64,000 nt of DNA, taken from NCBI RefSeq assembly GCF_014205225.1, contig NZ_JACHNB010000001.1, forward strand, positions 8,661,501 to 8,725,500, written 5' to 3'. Shown here in pieces: positions 1 to 6,732 of this stretch. The position numbers and the translations under genes are program-made. Under the pieces are notes generated by a model. The model searched no databases. It was not told the origin of the DNA and worked only from the letters and a program-made list of their open reading frames with translations. The first letter of the stretch is position 1. Each line of letters starts with the position of its first letter. The DNA comes from Actinoplanes octamycinicus. GTDB taxonomy: Bacteria; Actinomycetota; Actinomycetes; Mycobacteriales; Micromonosporaceae.

Positions 1-237
1 CGTCCACCAGGCGTGCGACTTCGTGCCGTCCGGGCCGGTCATGTGGTAGCGCACGGCGCCGCCGGCGACGAACTCGTAGCGGGTGAAGGTGGCCGGCCAG
101 GTCGGCGGGCCCCACCAGCGCTCCAGCTTGCGCGGATCGGCCCAGACCTGCCAGACCCGGTCGATCGGCGCGGCGAAGTCGGTGACGAAGGTGAGGGTCA
201 ACGCCTCGGTGTCCTTGATCGTCTCGGTGACGGTCAC
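1..237 (-). CDS. AHSA1/SRPBCC-domain protein, 3' part outside window
   Basis: Only the N-terminal 79 residues are inside the window. The reading frame starts at GTG 237, four bases inside the end of the upstream ArsR gene (GTGA overlap), so the two are co-translated. The N-terminus shows the Activator-of-Hsp90-ATPase-like (START/SRPBCC) pattern: a first beta strand with TFVTDFAAPIDRVWQVW, then the ERWWGPP motif and a further strand with GGAVRYHMTGPDG. These small hydrophobic-pocket proteins are very often encoded next to an ArsR repressor; the ligand is usually unknown. Family assignment is firm and function open. Confidence 0.85.
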   Translation of the reverse strand, partial: MTVTETIKDTEALTLTFVTDFAAPIDRVWQVWADPRKLERWWGPPTWPATFTRYEFVAGGAVRYHMTGPDGTKSHAWWT

Positions 238-572
238 GATTCCTCCTCCAAGATCTCGGTGATCCGGCCGGCCCGCTGCCGCCAGATCCGCTCATAGGTG
301 TCCATCAGGCCGCCGACCACGCTGCGCAGCGCGTCCGGCTTGCCGTGGACGATCTGCTCCCGGCCACGCCGCTCCTTGGTCACCAGGTCGGCCCGCTCCA
401 GGATCGCGACGTGTTTCTGCACCGCCGCGAAACTCATCGGGTAGAGCTGGGCGAGGGCGGAGACGGACTGTCCGTCTCTGATCACCCGCGCCAGGATGTC
501 GCGCCGGGTCGCGTCGGCGAGCGCCTGGAAGACGCGGTCCGCGCCGTCCTCAACGTTCTCACCTACAACCAT
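234..572 (-). CDS. ArsR-family winged-helix transcriptional regulator
   Basis: A 112-residue single-domain ArsR/SmtB-type repressor. It opens with FQALADATRRDILARV, the classical start of the fold, followed by a helix-turn-helix (VSALAQLYPMSFAAVQKHVAIL) and the wing (KERRGREQI). I see no cysteine metal site, so it is not a metal sensor of the ArsR/SmtB type and resembles the non-metal group paired with AHSA1 genes. The ATG at 572 is preferred because it begins directly at the conserved domain and lies within the palindrome at 564-581, the probable autoregulatory operator. The gene overlaps the following AHSA1-type gene by 4 bp. Confidence 0.88.
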   Translation of the reverse strand: MVVGENVEDGADRVFQALADATRRDILARVIRDGQSVSALAQLYPMSFAAVQKHVAILERADLVTKERRGREQIVHGKPDALRSVVGGLMDTYERIWRQRAGRITEILEEES

Positions 573-581
573 GTGGTTGTA
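564..581. promoter_or_regulatory. Probable ArsR operator: palindrome over the arsR start codon
   Basis: TACAACCA-TG-TGGTTGTA is a perfect inverted repeat with 8-bp arms and a 2-bp spacer. It covers the ATG of the ArsR gene and lies 45 bp before the divergent DUF1028 gene. AT-rich dyads of this type are typical ArsR binding sites; binding here would block the arsR-AHSA1 operon and could also affect the divergent promoter. Confidence 0.6.
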
Positions 582-614
582 CGTTACTCGTCCCCCTCGG
601 TGATCGCAAGGGGC

Positions 615-620
615 TATCGT
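615..620 (+). promoter_or_regulatory. Possible -10 hexamer TATCGT for leaderless DUF1028 mRNA
   Basis: TATCGT fits the actinobacterial TANNNT -10 pattern and ends 6 nt before the ATG at 627, so transcription would begin at or next to the start codon. No clear -35 element or well-spaced Shine-Dalgarno sequence is visible. Confidence 0.35.
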
Positions 621-626
621 GCGGCC

Positions 627-1460
627 ATGACGTTCTCGATCGTGGGCCGATCCGCCGACGGCACGGCCCTGGGTGTGGCGGTGGCCAGCAAGTTCCTCGG
701 AGTGGGCGCGGCGGTGCCGGCCGCGCTGGCCGACGTCGGCGCGGTGGCCACCCAGTCCTACGCCAACCTCGCCTACCGGCCGCAGGGCCTGGCCCTGCTC
801 GGCACCGGGGTGGCCGCGCCGGAGGTGGTCAAGGCGCTGATCGCCGGGGACGCCGGGCCGGTCGGGCACCGGCAGGTCGGGGTGGTCGGGCCGACCGGGC
901 CGGGCGCCACCTACACCGGCGCGGACTGCCACGACTGGGCCGGCGGGACGGCCGGCGACGGCTACGCGATCCAGGGCAACATGCTGGCCGGGCCGGCCGT
1001 GGTCGGCGACATGGAGCGCGGGTGGCTCGGGTCCGCCGACGAGTCACGGCTCGCCTCCCGGCTGGTCGCGGCGCTGCGCGCCGGGGACCGGGCGGGCGGG
1101 GACCGGCGCGGGCGGCAGAGCGCGGCGTTGCTGGTGGTGGCCAAGGGCTTGGGGTACGGCGGGACCAGCGACGTCCTGGTCGACCTGCGCGTGGACGACC
1201 ACCCGGATCCGGTGACCGAATTGGGTCGGCTGCTCGAGATGCACGCGCTGTATTTCGAGCACCCCGATCCGGCGACGTTGCAGCCGTTGACCGGCGCGCT
1301 CGGCGACGAGGTGCGGGAACGGCTGGCGACCCGCGGGCACGCCGACGCGGACCTGGACGAGGCGCTCGCCTCCTGGGCCGGGGTGGAGAACCTGGAGATG
1401 CGGATCGTCGCCGGGGCGATCGATCCGCTGGTGCTGTCGCACCTGCGCGCGCTTTCTTGA
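627..1460 (+). CDS. DUF1028 family protein (Ntn-hydrolase-like)
   Basis: A 277-residue protein matching DUF1028. The N-terminus MTFSIVGRSADGTALGVAVA and the segments ATQSYANLAYRPQGL, GYAIQGNML and a C-terminal region of the peptidoglycan-binding-like type are characteristic. The family has an Ntn-hydrolase-type fold, and related proteins are annotated as putative peptidases or asparaginase-like enzymes, but no substrate is established. ATG 627 places the family's conserved N-terminus at residue 1. It is transcribed divergently from the ArsR gene and ends shortly before a strong hairpin. Confidence 0.85.
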   Translation: MTFSIVGRSADGTALGVAVASKFLGVGAAVPAALADVGAVATQSYANLAYRPQGLALLGTGVAAPEVVKALIAGDAGPVGHRQVGVVGPTGPGATYTGADCHDWAGGTAGDGYAIQGNMLAGPAVVGDMERGWLGSADESRLASRLVAALRAGDRAGGDRRGRQSAALLVVAKGLGYGGTSDVLVDLRVDDHPDPVTELGRLLEMHALYFEHPDPATLQPLTGALGDEVRERLATRGHADADLDEALASWAGVENLEMRIVAGAIDPLVLSHLRALS

Positions 1461-1466
1461 GAGGAC

Positions 1467-1500
1467 CATTTCCGGTACGGCACTCGCCGTACCGGAAATG
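1467..1500. terminator. Perfect 15-bp-stem hairpin downstream of the DUF1028 gene
   Basis: Arms of 15 bp (1467-1481 and 1486-1500, core TTTCCGGTACGGC and its complement) with a 4-nt ACTC loop and no mismatch. There is no T tract, but U-less hairpin terminators are common in actinomycetes. The core matches a motif found in several other intergenic regions of this window. Confidence 0.7.
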
Positions 1501-1606
1501 ATTATCCGCTGCAACGTGAGCTATTACGGCAAAAAGCCCATCTAATCCTTTCCGTCCTGCGATGATCATTTATGGGACGTAAGTGGTCGGGGACGATGGG
1601 ACGAAA

Positions 1607-2191
1607 ATGGGACATGAGGAGCGGACCGGCGCGCCGGTACTGAGCCGTCGCAACATCATCACGCTGGACTTCCCGGGGCCGGTGCCGGCCGTCTGCCAGC
1701 TGCGCCCAGCCGGGCCGGACCCGTTCCCCACCGACCGGTTCGTGGTGCGGCGCGAGCTGGCGCCGGCCCACACCGGCGTGCCGATGATGCTGCGGGTCCG
1801 GGTCCTCGACGCGGTCGACCGCCCGCTGCCCGGCGCCGTCCTGGAGGTCGTGCACCGCGCCCCGGACCCGGCGGCCGCCGCGCTGCACGGGGCGCAGGTC
1901 ACCGACCCGCACGGTTACGCCGAGTTCAAGACGGTCTTCCCGGGCTGGTCCGCCGAGCAGGCGGCCGGCATCGACGTGACCCTGCATCTGGCCGGCACGC
2001 GGGACACCGGCCGGTTCCACTTCCCGTCCCAGGTGACGTCTCAGGTGGCGGTGCTGGCGGCCTATCGGGCCAACCCCGGCCCACTGTCACCGCCGGACCA
2101 GCCGGCCGGGATTCCGCACGTGGTGCCCCGCGACCGCTACGACCTGGCCGCCGGCTTGCTGGCCACGATCAACGCGGTCACCGAGCGCTGA
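1607..2191 (+). CDS. Intradiol-dioxygenase-like protein lacking iron ligands
   Basis: The 194-residue product has the beta-sandwich pattern of intradiol ring-cleavage dioxygenases: PMMLRVRVLDAVDRPLPGAVLEVVH, then TDPHGYAEFKTVFPGW and a C-terminal strand segment. The active enzymes bind ferric iron with two tyrosines and a HxH pair. Here the post-VVH tyrosine is missing, PGWY has become PGWS, and the HIH segment reads GIDVTLHL. I therefore infer a binding protein or pseudoenzyme rather than a ring-cleaving dioxygenase. The start is uncertain: GTG 1583 is in frame, and both candidates sit behind nearly identical GGGACG(T/A)AA stretches. Confidence 0.65.
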   Translation: MGHEERTGAPVLSRRNIITLDFPGPVPAVCQLRPAGPDPFPTDRFVVRRELAPAHTGVPMMLRVRVLDAVDRPLPGAVLEVVHRAPDPAAAALHGAQVTDPHGYAEFKTVFPGWSAEQAAGIDVTLHLAGTRDTGRFHFPSQVTSQVAVLAAYRANPGPLSPPDQPAGIPHVVPRDRYDLAAGLLATINAVTER

Positions 2192-2234
2192 CCCGGACCG
2201 GCACGGCCGGTGCCGCCTTCGCTCCGCGCACGCC

Positions 2235-2671
2235 GGGCCGGCACGGCGTCAGGCGCCACACGGACTGCAGCCTCCACCCAGCGCCCGCCAGCCGGCACAG
2301 CACCAGACGCCACAGAGACTGCAGCTTCCACCCAGCGCCCGCCCGGCCGGCACGACACCAGGCACCACGCCGACTCCAGCTTGCACCCAGCGCCCGCCCG
2401 GACGGCACGACACCAGGCGCCACGCGGACTGCGCTCCGCTCAGCGCCCGCCCGGACGGCACGACACCAGGCACCACGCGGACTGCAGCCTCCACCCAGCA
2501 CCAGCCGGGCCGGCACGGCACCAGGCGCTGCGTGGATTGCAGCCTCCGCTCGGCGTCCGTCGGGCGGGCAGGACGCCAGGCGCCACACCGACTGCAGCGT
2601 CCACTGAGCACCCGCTGGGCCGGCATGACACAAGCGCCACACGAACTGCAACCTTCACTCAGCTGCCCGCC
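2235..2671. repeat. Tandem array of a ~54-bp unit, about 8 degenerate copies
   Basis: Each copy has the order CCGGCACGACACCAGG, CGCCACGCGGACTGCAG, CCTCCACCCAGCGCCCGCC with scattered changes. Units are 54-55 bp, so frames stay open on both strands; the apparent ORFs are repeat artefacts. The array follows the dioxygenase-like gene at 1607-2191. Confidence 0.85.
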
Positions 2672-2987
2672 TGGGAGCAGACACGCCGGAACCACAACAT
2701 CGGGAAGATGAAGCTGACGCCGGCCGCAACTCCGATGCACAGAAAGCGGACGCCTTTGCCGCGAATCCGATGCGCAAAGGTCGGACATAACTCGCAATCG
2801 CGACGTTCCGGCGGTGGGAGTGACTCCGGCATGCGGAAGCGGAGGATGCGGGCCCCGGCACCGGGCGGACCGAGAGGGGATGCCACGCGAGCCACCGCCG
2901 AGTGCGAGGCGGTGCGGCGCTGGGCGTATCGAAAGTGGCGGTCCGGGATGAATCGAACCGCCTTGTGGAAGGCGTGGCCGGCTCCTT
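2672..2987. other. Non-coding stretch, no gene recognised
   Basis: No convincing coding sequence, tRNA or hairpin. GGGCGTATCGAAAG at 2922-2935 is a diverged reverse-strand copy of the CTTTCCGGTACGCCC motif seen elsewhere in intergenic DNA of this window. Confidence 0.5.
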
Positions 2988-3644
2988 TCAGCCTCGGAGG
3001 TAGGCGAGGACGGCTCGGACTCGGCGGTGGTCGCCGGCGTCCGGCGGGAGGTCCAGTTTGGTGAGCAGGCTGTTGATGTGCTTGGCGACGGCGGCTTCGG
3101 AGACGACCAGGGTCTTGGCGATCGCGGCGTTGGACCGGCCCTCGGCCATCAGGCCGAGCACCTCGCGCTCGCGAGCGGTCAGCCGGTGCAGCGGGTCGCG
3201 GCGGCGGGAGAGCAACTGGCGGACCACCTCCGGGTCGACGACGGTGCGGCCGGCGGCCACCGCGGCCAGCGCGTCGACGAACTCGGTGACCTCGCCGATC
3301 CGCTCCTTCAACAGGTAGCCCACGCCGGCGGCGGCGCGGCCGGAGTCGAGCAACTCGGCGGCGTAGGTCTGCTCCACATACTGACTGAGCACCAGCACCG
3401 GCAGCTCCGGGTCGGCGGCGCGCAGCTCGATCGCGGCCTGCAACCCCTCGTCGCTGAACCCGGGCGGCATCCGCACATCGGTGACCACCACGTCCGGGCG
3501 GTGCTCGCGGACCGCGGCGCGCAGCTCGTCGGCGTCACCGACCGCGGCCACCACCTCGTGGCCGAACCGCCGCAGCATCCCGGCCACCCCTTCCCGGACG
3601 ATCACCCCGTCCTCCGCGATGACCACCCGCAGCCCGTCACTCAT
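2988..3644 (-). CDS. NarL/LuxR-family response regulator
   Basis: A 218-residue two-domain regulator. The receiver domain starts with LRVVIAEDGVIVREGV (acidic pocket) and has the phospho-acceptor Asp in VVVTDVRMPPG; the C-terminal LuxR helix-turn-helix is LTAREREVLGLMAEGRSNAAIA...VSEAAVAKHINSLLTKL. The ATG at 3644 is chosen because it gives the normal MSDGLRVV start; a longer GTG-type start exists 8 codons upstream inside repeat DNA. The Shine-Dalgarno-like GGAGATCGGT is supplied by the adjacent 32-bp repeat. Its cognate kinase is probably the HisKA_3 protein at 4631-5878, on the same strand but separated by about 1 kb of repeats. Confidence 0.92.
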   Translation of the reverse strand: MSDGLRVVIAEDGVIVREGVAGMLRRFGHEVVAAVGDADELRAAVREHRPDVVVTDVRMPPGFSDEGLQAAIELRAADPELPVLVLSQYVEQTYAAELLDSGRAAAGVGYLLKERIGEVTEFVDALAAVAAGRTVVDPEVVRQLLSRRRDPLHRLTAREREVLGLMAEGRSNAAIAKTLVVSEAAVAKHINSLLTKLDLPPDAGDHRRVRAVLAYLRG

Positions 3645-3650
3645 CCCCGC

Positions 3651-3936
3651 ACCGATCTCCACTCGCAACCAAACCTCACCACACCGATCTCCACTCGCAA
3701 CCGGACCTCACCACACCGATCTCCACTCGCAACCAAACCTCACCACACCGATCTCCACTCGCAACCGGACCTCACCACACCGATCTCCACTCGCAACCGG
3801 ACCTGACCACACCGATCTCCACTCGGCACCGAATCTCATCGCACCGATCTCCACTCGACACCGCGCCACATTGATCTCCACTCGGCACCGGACCTCACCG
3901 CACCGACCTCCGCCCGCAACAGCGACTCACCATCGC
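3651..3936. repeat. Tandem array of a 32-bp unit, ~8.5 copies, at the regulator's 5' side
   Basis: The unit starts ACCGATCTCCACTCGCAACC and continues with AAACCTCACCAC or GGACCTCACCAC. The first five copies are nearly identical and in order A-B-A-B-B; the later ones decay and one is a base short. The first copy starts 6 bp upstream of the response-regulator ATG. On the regulator's strand every copy carries GGAGATCGGT, so the array both supplies the ribosome-binding region and repeats it through the 5' untranslated DNA. There are no unique spacers, so it is not a CRISPR array. Confidence 0.92.
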
Positions 3937-3949
3937 ACCGCCGGGAACG

Positions 3950-4433
3950 ACGTCCCACCGGCAGTCCGCCGGTCACCGCCAGGCTGGGCGTGAAGGGTGT
4001 TTCAAGGGTGTTGAAACACCCCTGAGCGCCAGCCCGAACCCGGAGCCGCCCCCCACCGGCAATCCGCCACTCACCCCCCGGCTGGGCGTGAAAGGTGCTT
4101 CAAGGGTGTTGAAACACCCCTGAGCGCCAGCCCGAACCCGGAGCCGCCCCCCACCGGCAATCCGCCACTCACCCCCCGGCTGGGCGTGAAAGGTGCTTCA
4201 AGGGTGTTGAAACACCCCTGAGCGCCAGCCCGAACCCGGAGCCGCCCCCCACCGGCAATCCGCCACTCACCCCCCGGCTGGGCGTGAAAGGTGCTTCAAG
4301 GGTGCCGAAGCACCCCTGAGCGCCAGCCCGAACCCGGAACAACCTCCCCACCGGCAGCCCGCCACTCACCGCCCGGCTGGGCGTGAAAGGTGCTTCAAGG
4401 GCGTTGAAGCACCCCTGAGCGCCAGCCCGAGCC
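3950..4433. repeat. Tandem array of a 98-bp unit, ~4.6 copies, each with a stem-loop
   Basis: GGCTGGGCGTGAA recurs at 3982, 4080, 4178, 4276 and 4375, giving a period of 98, 98, 98 and 99 bp. Each unit holds an inner hairpin (GGTGTTTCAA-GGGTG-TTGAAACACC in copy 1) within an outer imperfect stem GGCTGG(G)CG / CGCCAGCC. Copy 5 has C-G where copy 1 has T-A and keeps pairing; copy 4 keeps an 8-bp stem; copies 2 and 3 have one C-A mismatch. The array is between the kinase and regulator genes. Confidence 0.92.
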
Positions 4434-4439
4434 GTGACG

Positions 4440-4650
4440 GTCACGACGGGCCGTCGCCGAGTGAGACCCCGAGCGGCGGCACGGCGGTCATGGCGGGACC
4501 TCGGCGAGCGAGACCCCCACCGGCGGCACGGCGGTCGAGGCAGGGCCTCGGCTGGCGAGACCCCCGAGTGGCGGCACGACGGTCATGGCGGGACATCGGC
4601 TGGCGAGACCCCCGAGTGGTGGCACGGCTGTCATGGCGGGACCTCGGTGA
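4440..4650. repeat. Tandem array of a 47-48-bp unit, 4 copies, made of the kinase gene's 3' end
   Basis: GAGACCCC(C) recurs at about 4463, 4510, 4557 and 4605. The units contain TCATGGCGGGACCTCGG, the reverse complement of the last codons and stop of the histidine kinase gene (EVPP-stop); one unit has diverged at this point. The terminal copy is the real gene end at 4631, so the array appears to have grown by duplication of the gene's 3' terminus. Confidence 0.85.
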
Positions 4651-5878
4651 GGGGGACCTCGACGCGGAGGACGGTGGGGCCGCCCGGAGGGCTGGCCAGC
4701 GCGACCGTGCCGTCCACCACGGACACCCGGTCGGCGAGGCCGACCAGGCCGGTGCCGGCGGACGGGTCGGCGCCGCCGCGGCCGTCGTCGCGGATCTCGA
4801 CGATCAGGCGGGACGCGGTCACCTCGCCGGAGATCCAGGCCCGGGTGGCGCCACTGTGCTTGGCCACGTTGGTGAGGGCCTCGACGATCACGAAATAGGC
4901 GGTCACCTCGACCGCGGCGGGCAGCCGGCCGGGCAGCCGGAAGTCCAGCTCGACCGGGAGCGGGGCGGTGGACGCCGCCTCGCCGGCCGCAGCGGCCAGG
5001 CCGCGGTCGGTCAGCACCTTGGGGTGCACGCCGCGGATCAGCTCCCGGAGGTCGGTCAGCGCCTGTTTGGCCAGGTGGTGGGCCTCGGCGACGGACTCGG
5101 CGGCGGGGCTGCCCGGGGGGAGCTCGAGCCGGGCCAGGCCGAGCTGCATGCTCAGCGCGACCAGCCGCTGCTGGGCGCCGTCGTGCAGGTCACGCTCGAT
5201 CCGGCGGCGCTCCACCTCGAACGCGTCGACCAGCCGGGCCCGGGACCGGGTCACCTCGATCAGCCGCGCGTCGGTGTCGTGGGCGCGCGGGGCCAGGATG
5301 GCCCGGGCCATCGCCGCCCGGGCGCCGGCCCACGCGGTGACCGGCCAGGCGAGCACCACGGTCAGCGGGATGCCGGCCAGGAACAGCGCCCAGCGGTGGC
5401 CCTCGGGCTCGTCGGACATGTAGAGCGGGGCGCCGAAGGTGGTCAGCACCTCGTAGATCACCCCACCGACGACCAGCGCGTCCATCCAGCAGAACAGGGC
5501 GGCGGACATCATCGTGTAACCCAGCTCGCGCCAGGTGGCCTGCTCCCGCAGCCGGACCAGCAGCCAGGCGCGCAGCCCGGCCCGCGGTGGTGGCCGGTGC
5601 GGGTCGGGCAGCTCGTCGAAGTCGACCAGGCGCAGCCGGCGCCGCTCCAGCCGGCCGACCGCGACGCCGGAGAGCACGGTCGCCAGGTAACCCGCGAAGC
5701 CGATCACCACGATGGACAGCAGCACCCCGGCCACCAGCATGCCGACCACGGCGAGGATGGTGGCGAAGCCGAGCAGCGCGCCACCGGCCAGGTAGGCCAG
5801 CGAGCGCCACGGCCACGACGACCGCAGGAACACGGTCGGTCGCAGGGTGAGCGCCTCGAGCGCGTTGCGAGCCGGCAT
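4631..5878 (-). CDS. NarL-type sensor histidine kinase (HisKA_3 / HATPase)
   Basis: A 415-residue membrane kinase. N-terminal hydrophobic segments lie around residues 25-70 and 120-185, without a recognisable sensor domain. The dimerisation and phosphoacceptor motif is RRRIERDLHDGAQQRLVALS (phospho-His in DLHDG), followed by the ATPase with EALTNVAKHSGA (N box), IRDDGRGGAD (G1) and GTGLVGLADRV (G2). ATG 5878 follows TAGGTT by 7 nt, suggesting a leaderless mRNA; an upstream TTG is less likely. The response regulator at 2988-3644 is the likely partner and the divergent ABC exporter the likely target. Its 3' end is duplicated in the downstream repeat. Confidence 0.9.
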   Translation of the reverse strand: MPARNALEALTLRPTVFLRSSWPWRSLAYLAGGALLGFATILAVVGMLVAGVLLSIVVIGFAGYLATVLSGVAVGRLERRRLRLVDFDELPDPHRPPPRAGLRAWLLVRLREQATWRELGYTMMSAALFCWMDALVVGGVIYEVLTTFGAPLYMSDEPEGHRWALFLAGIPLTVVLAWPVTAWAGARAAMARAILAPRAHDTDARLIEVTRSRARLVDAFEVERRRIERDLHDGAQQRLVALSMQLGLARLELPPGSPAAESVAEAHHLAKQALTDLRELIRGVHPKVLTDRGLAAAAGEAASTAPLPVELDFRLPGRLPAAVEVTAYFVIVEALTNVAKHSGATRAWISGEVTASRLIVEIRDDGRGGADPSAGTGLVGLADRVSVVDGTVALASPPGGPTVLRVEVPLTEVPP

Positions 5879-5885
5879 GCCCCGC

Positions 5886-5891
5886 AACCTA
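5886..5891 (-). promoter_or_regulatory. Possible -10 hexamer TAGGTT for leaderless kinase mRNA
   Basis: On the minus strand TAGGTT ends 7 nt before the ATG at 5878. The same spacing is seen upstream of pafB. No -35 element is obvious. Confidence 0.4.
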
Positions 5892-5988
5892 CCCGGGCGG
5901 TCCGACAGAAGCGGTAGTGCTGGCGTTACCCCCGATCGTCAATCCCGCGTGACTGTGCCGGGGCCGTCCAGCCGGTTGTCTGTGAGGC

Positions 5989-6732
5989 ATGACGATCCGA
6001 CATGACACAGCCGCCGTCGAGCTGCGCGGGGTGACCCGCCGGTACGGAACCATGGTCACCGCGCTGGACGCGATCGACGCCCGGTTCGAGCGGGCCACCT
6101 TCACCGCGGTGATGGGCCCGTCCGGTTCCGGCAAGTCCACGTTGCTGCACTGCGCGGCCGGGCTGGACCGGGCCGACGAGGGTGAGGTGATCATCGACGG
6201 TGAGCCGCTGTCCGGCCTCTCCGAGCGGGCGCTGACCCGGCTCCGGCGCCGCCGGGTGGGCTTCGTCTTCCAGGCGTTCAACCTGGTTCCGGCGCTGACC
6301 GCGGCGCAGAACGTGGTGCTCCCGCTGCGCCTGGCCGGCCGCAGGCCACGGCCCGGAGAGGTGGCCGCGATGCTGGCCGAGGTGGGCCTGGCCGACCGGG
6401 CCGGGCACCGGCCGGCGGAGCTGTCCGGCGGGCAGCAGCAGCGGGTGGCGATCGCCCGGGCGCTGGTCAGCCGGCCGGCGGTGCTCTTCGCCGACGAGCC
6501 GACCGGCGCGCTGGACGCCCGGTCCGGTGCCGAGGTGCTGCGGCTGCTGCGGTCGGCGGTGGACCGGCACGGGCAGACGATCGTGATGGTCACCCACGAT
6601 CCGGTGGCCGCGGCGCGCGCCGACCGGGTGGTGTTCCTGGCCGACGGACGGGTAGTCGACGACCTGGCCGGGCCGGTCGGCGCGGAGAAGATCGCGGTGC
6701 ACACCGCCCGGCTCGAGGAGTCGGTCCGATGA
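5989..6732 (+). CDS. ABC transporter ATP-binding protein (MacB/LolD type)
   Basis: A 247-residue ATPase with Walker A GPSGSGKST (residues 43-51), Q-loop FVFQAFN, signature LSGGQQQR, Walker B VLFADEPTGALD and H-loop VTHD. The motif set and length are those of ATPases that pair with FtsX/MacB-type permeases, which drive mechanotransmission or export of peptides and lipids rather than solute import. The gene overlaps the following permease by 4 bp (ATGA). It is divergent from the histidine kinase gene across about 100 bp, a layout common for exporters controlled by a neighbouring two-component system. Confidence 0.95.
   Translation: MTIRHDTAAVELRGVTRRYGTMVTALDAIDARFERATFTAVMGPSGSGKSTLLHCAAGLDRADEGEVIIDGEPLSGLSERALTRLRRRRVGFVFQAFNLVPALTAAQNVVLPLRLAGRRPRPGEVAAMLAEVGLADRAGHRPAELSGGQQQRVAIARALVSRPAVLFADEPTGALDARSGAEVLRLLRSAVDRHGQTIVMVTHDPVAAARADRVVFLADGRVVDDLAGPVGAEKIAVHTARLEESVR

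Noticed and set aside
234..932. Extended ArsR frame starting far upstream
   Set aside because: The extra N-terminus has no domain and runs through the divergent DUF1028 gene; ATG 572 fits the family.
2940..3010. tRNA-like 3' end on the minus strand (GGTTCGATTCATCC followed by CCA)
   Set aside because: The T-stem halves do not pair (GGCGG against CATCC), and no matching acceptor or anticodon arm is found at the required distance.
2210..3064. Long open frames on both strands through the 54-bp repeats
   Set aside because: They arise because the repeat unit is a multiple of three; composition is repeat, with no domain and no ribosome site.
3651..3936. Possible CRISPR array
   Set aside because: Units are directly abutting with no unique spacers and no cas genes are present.
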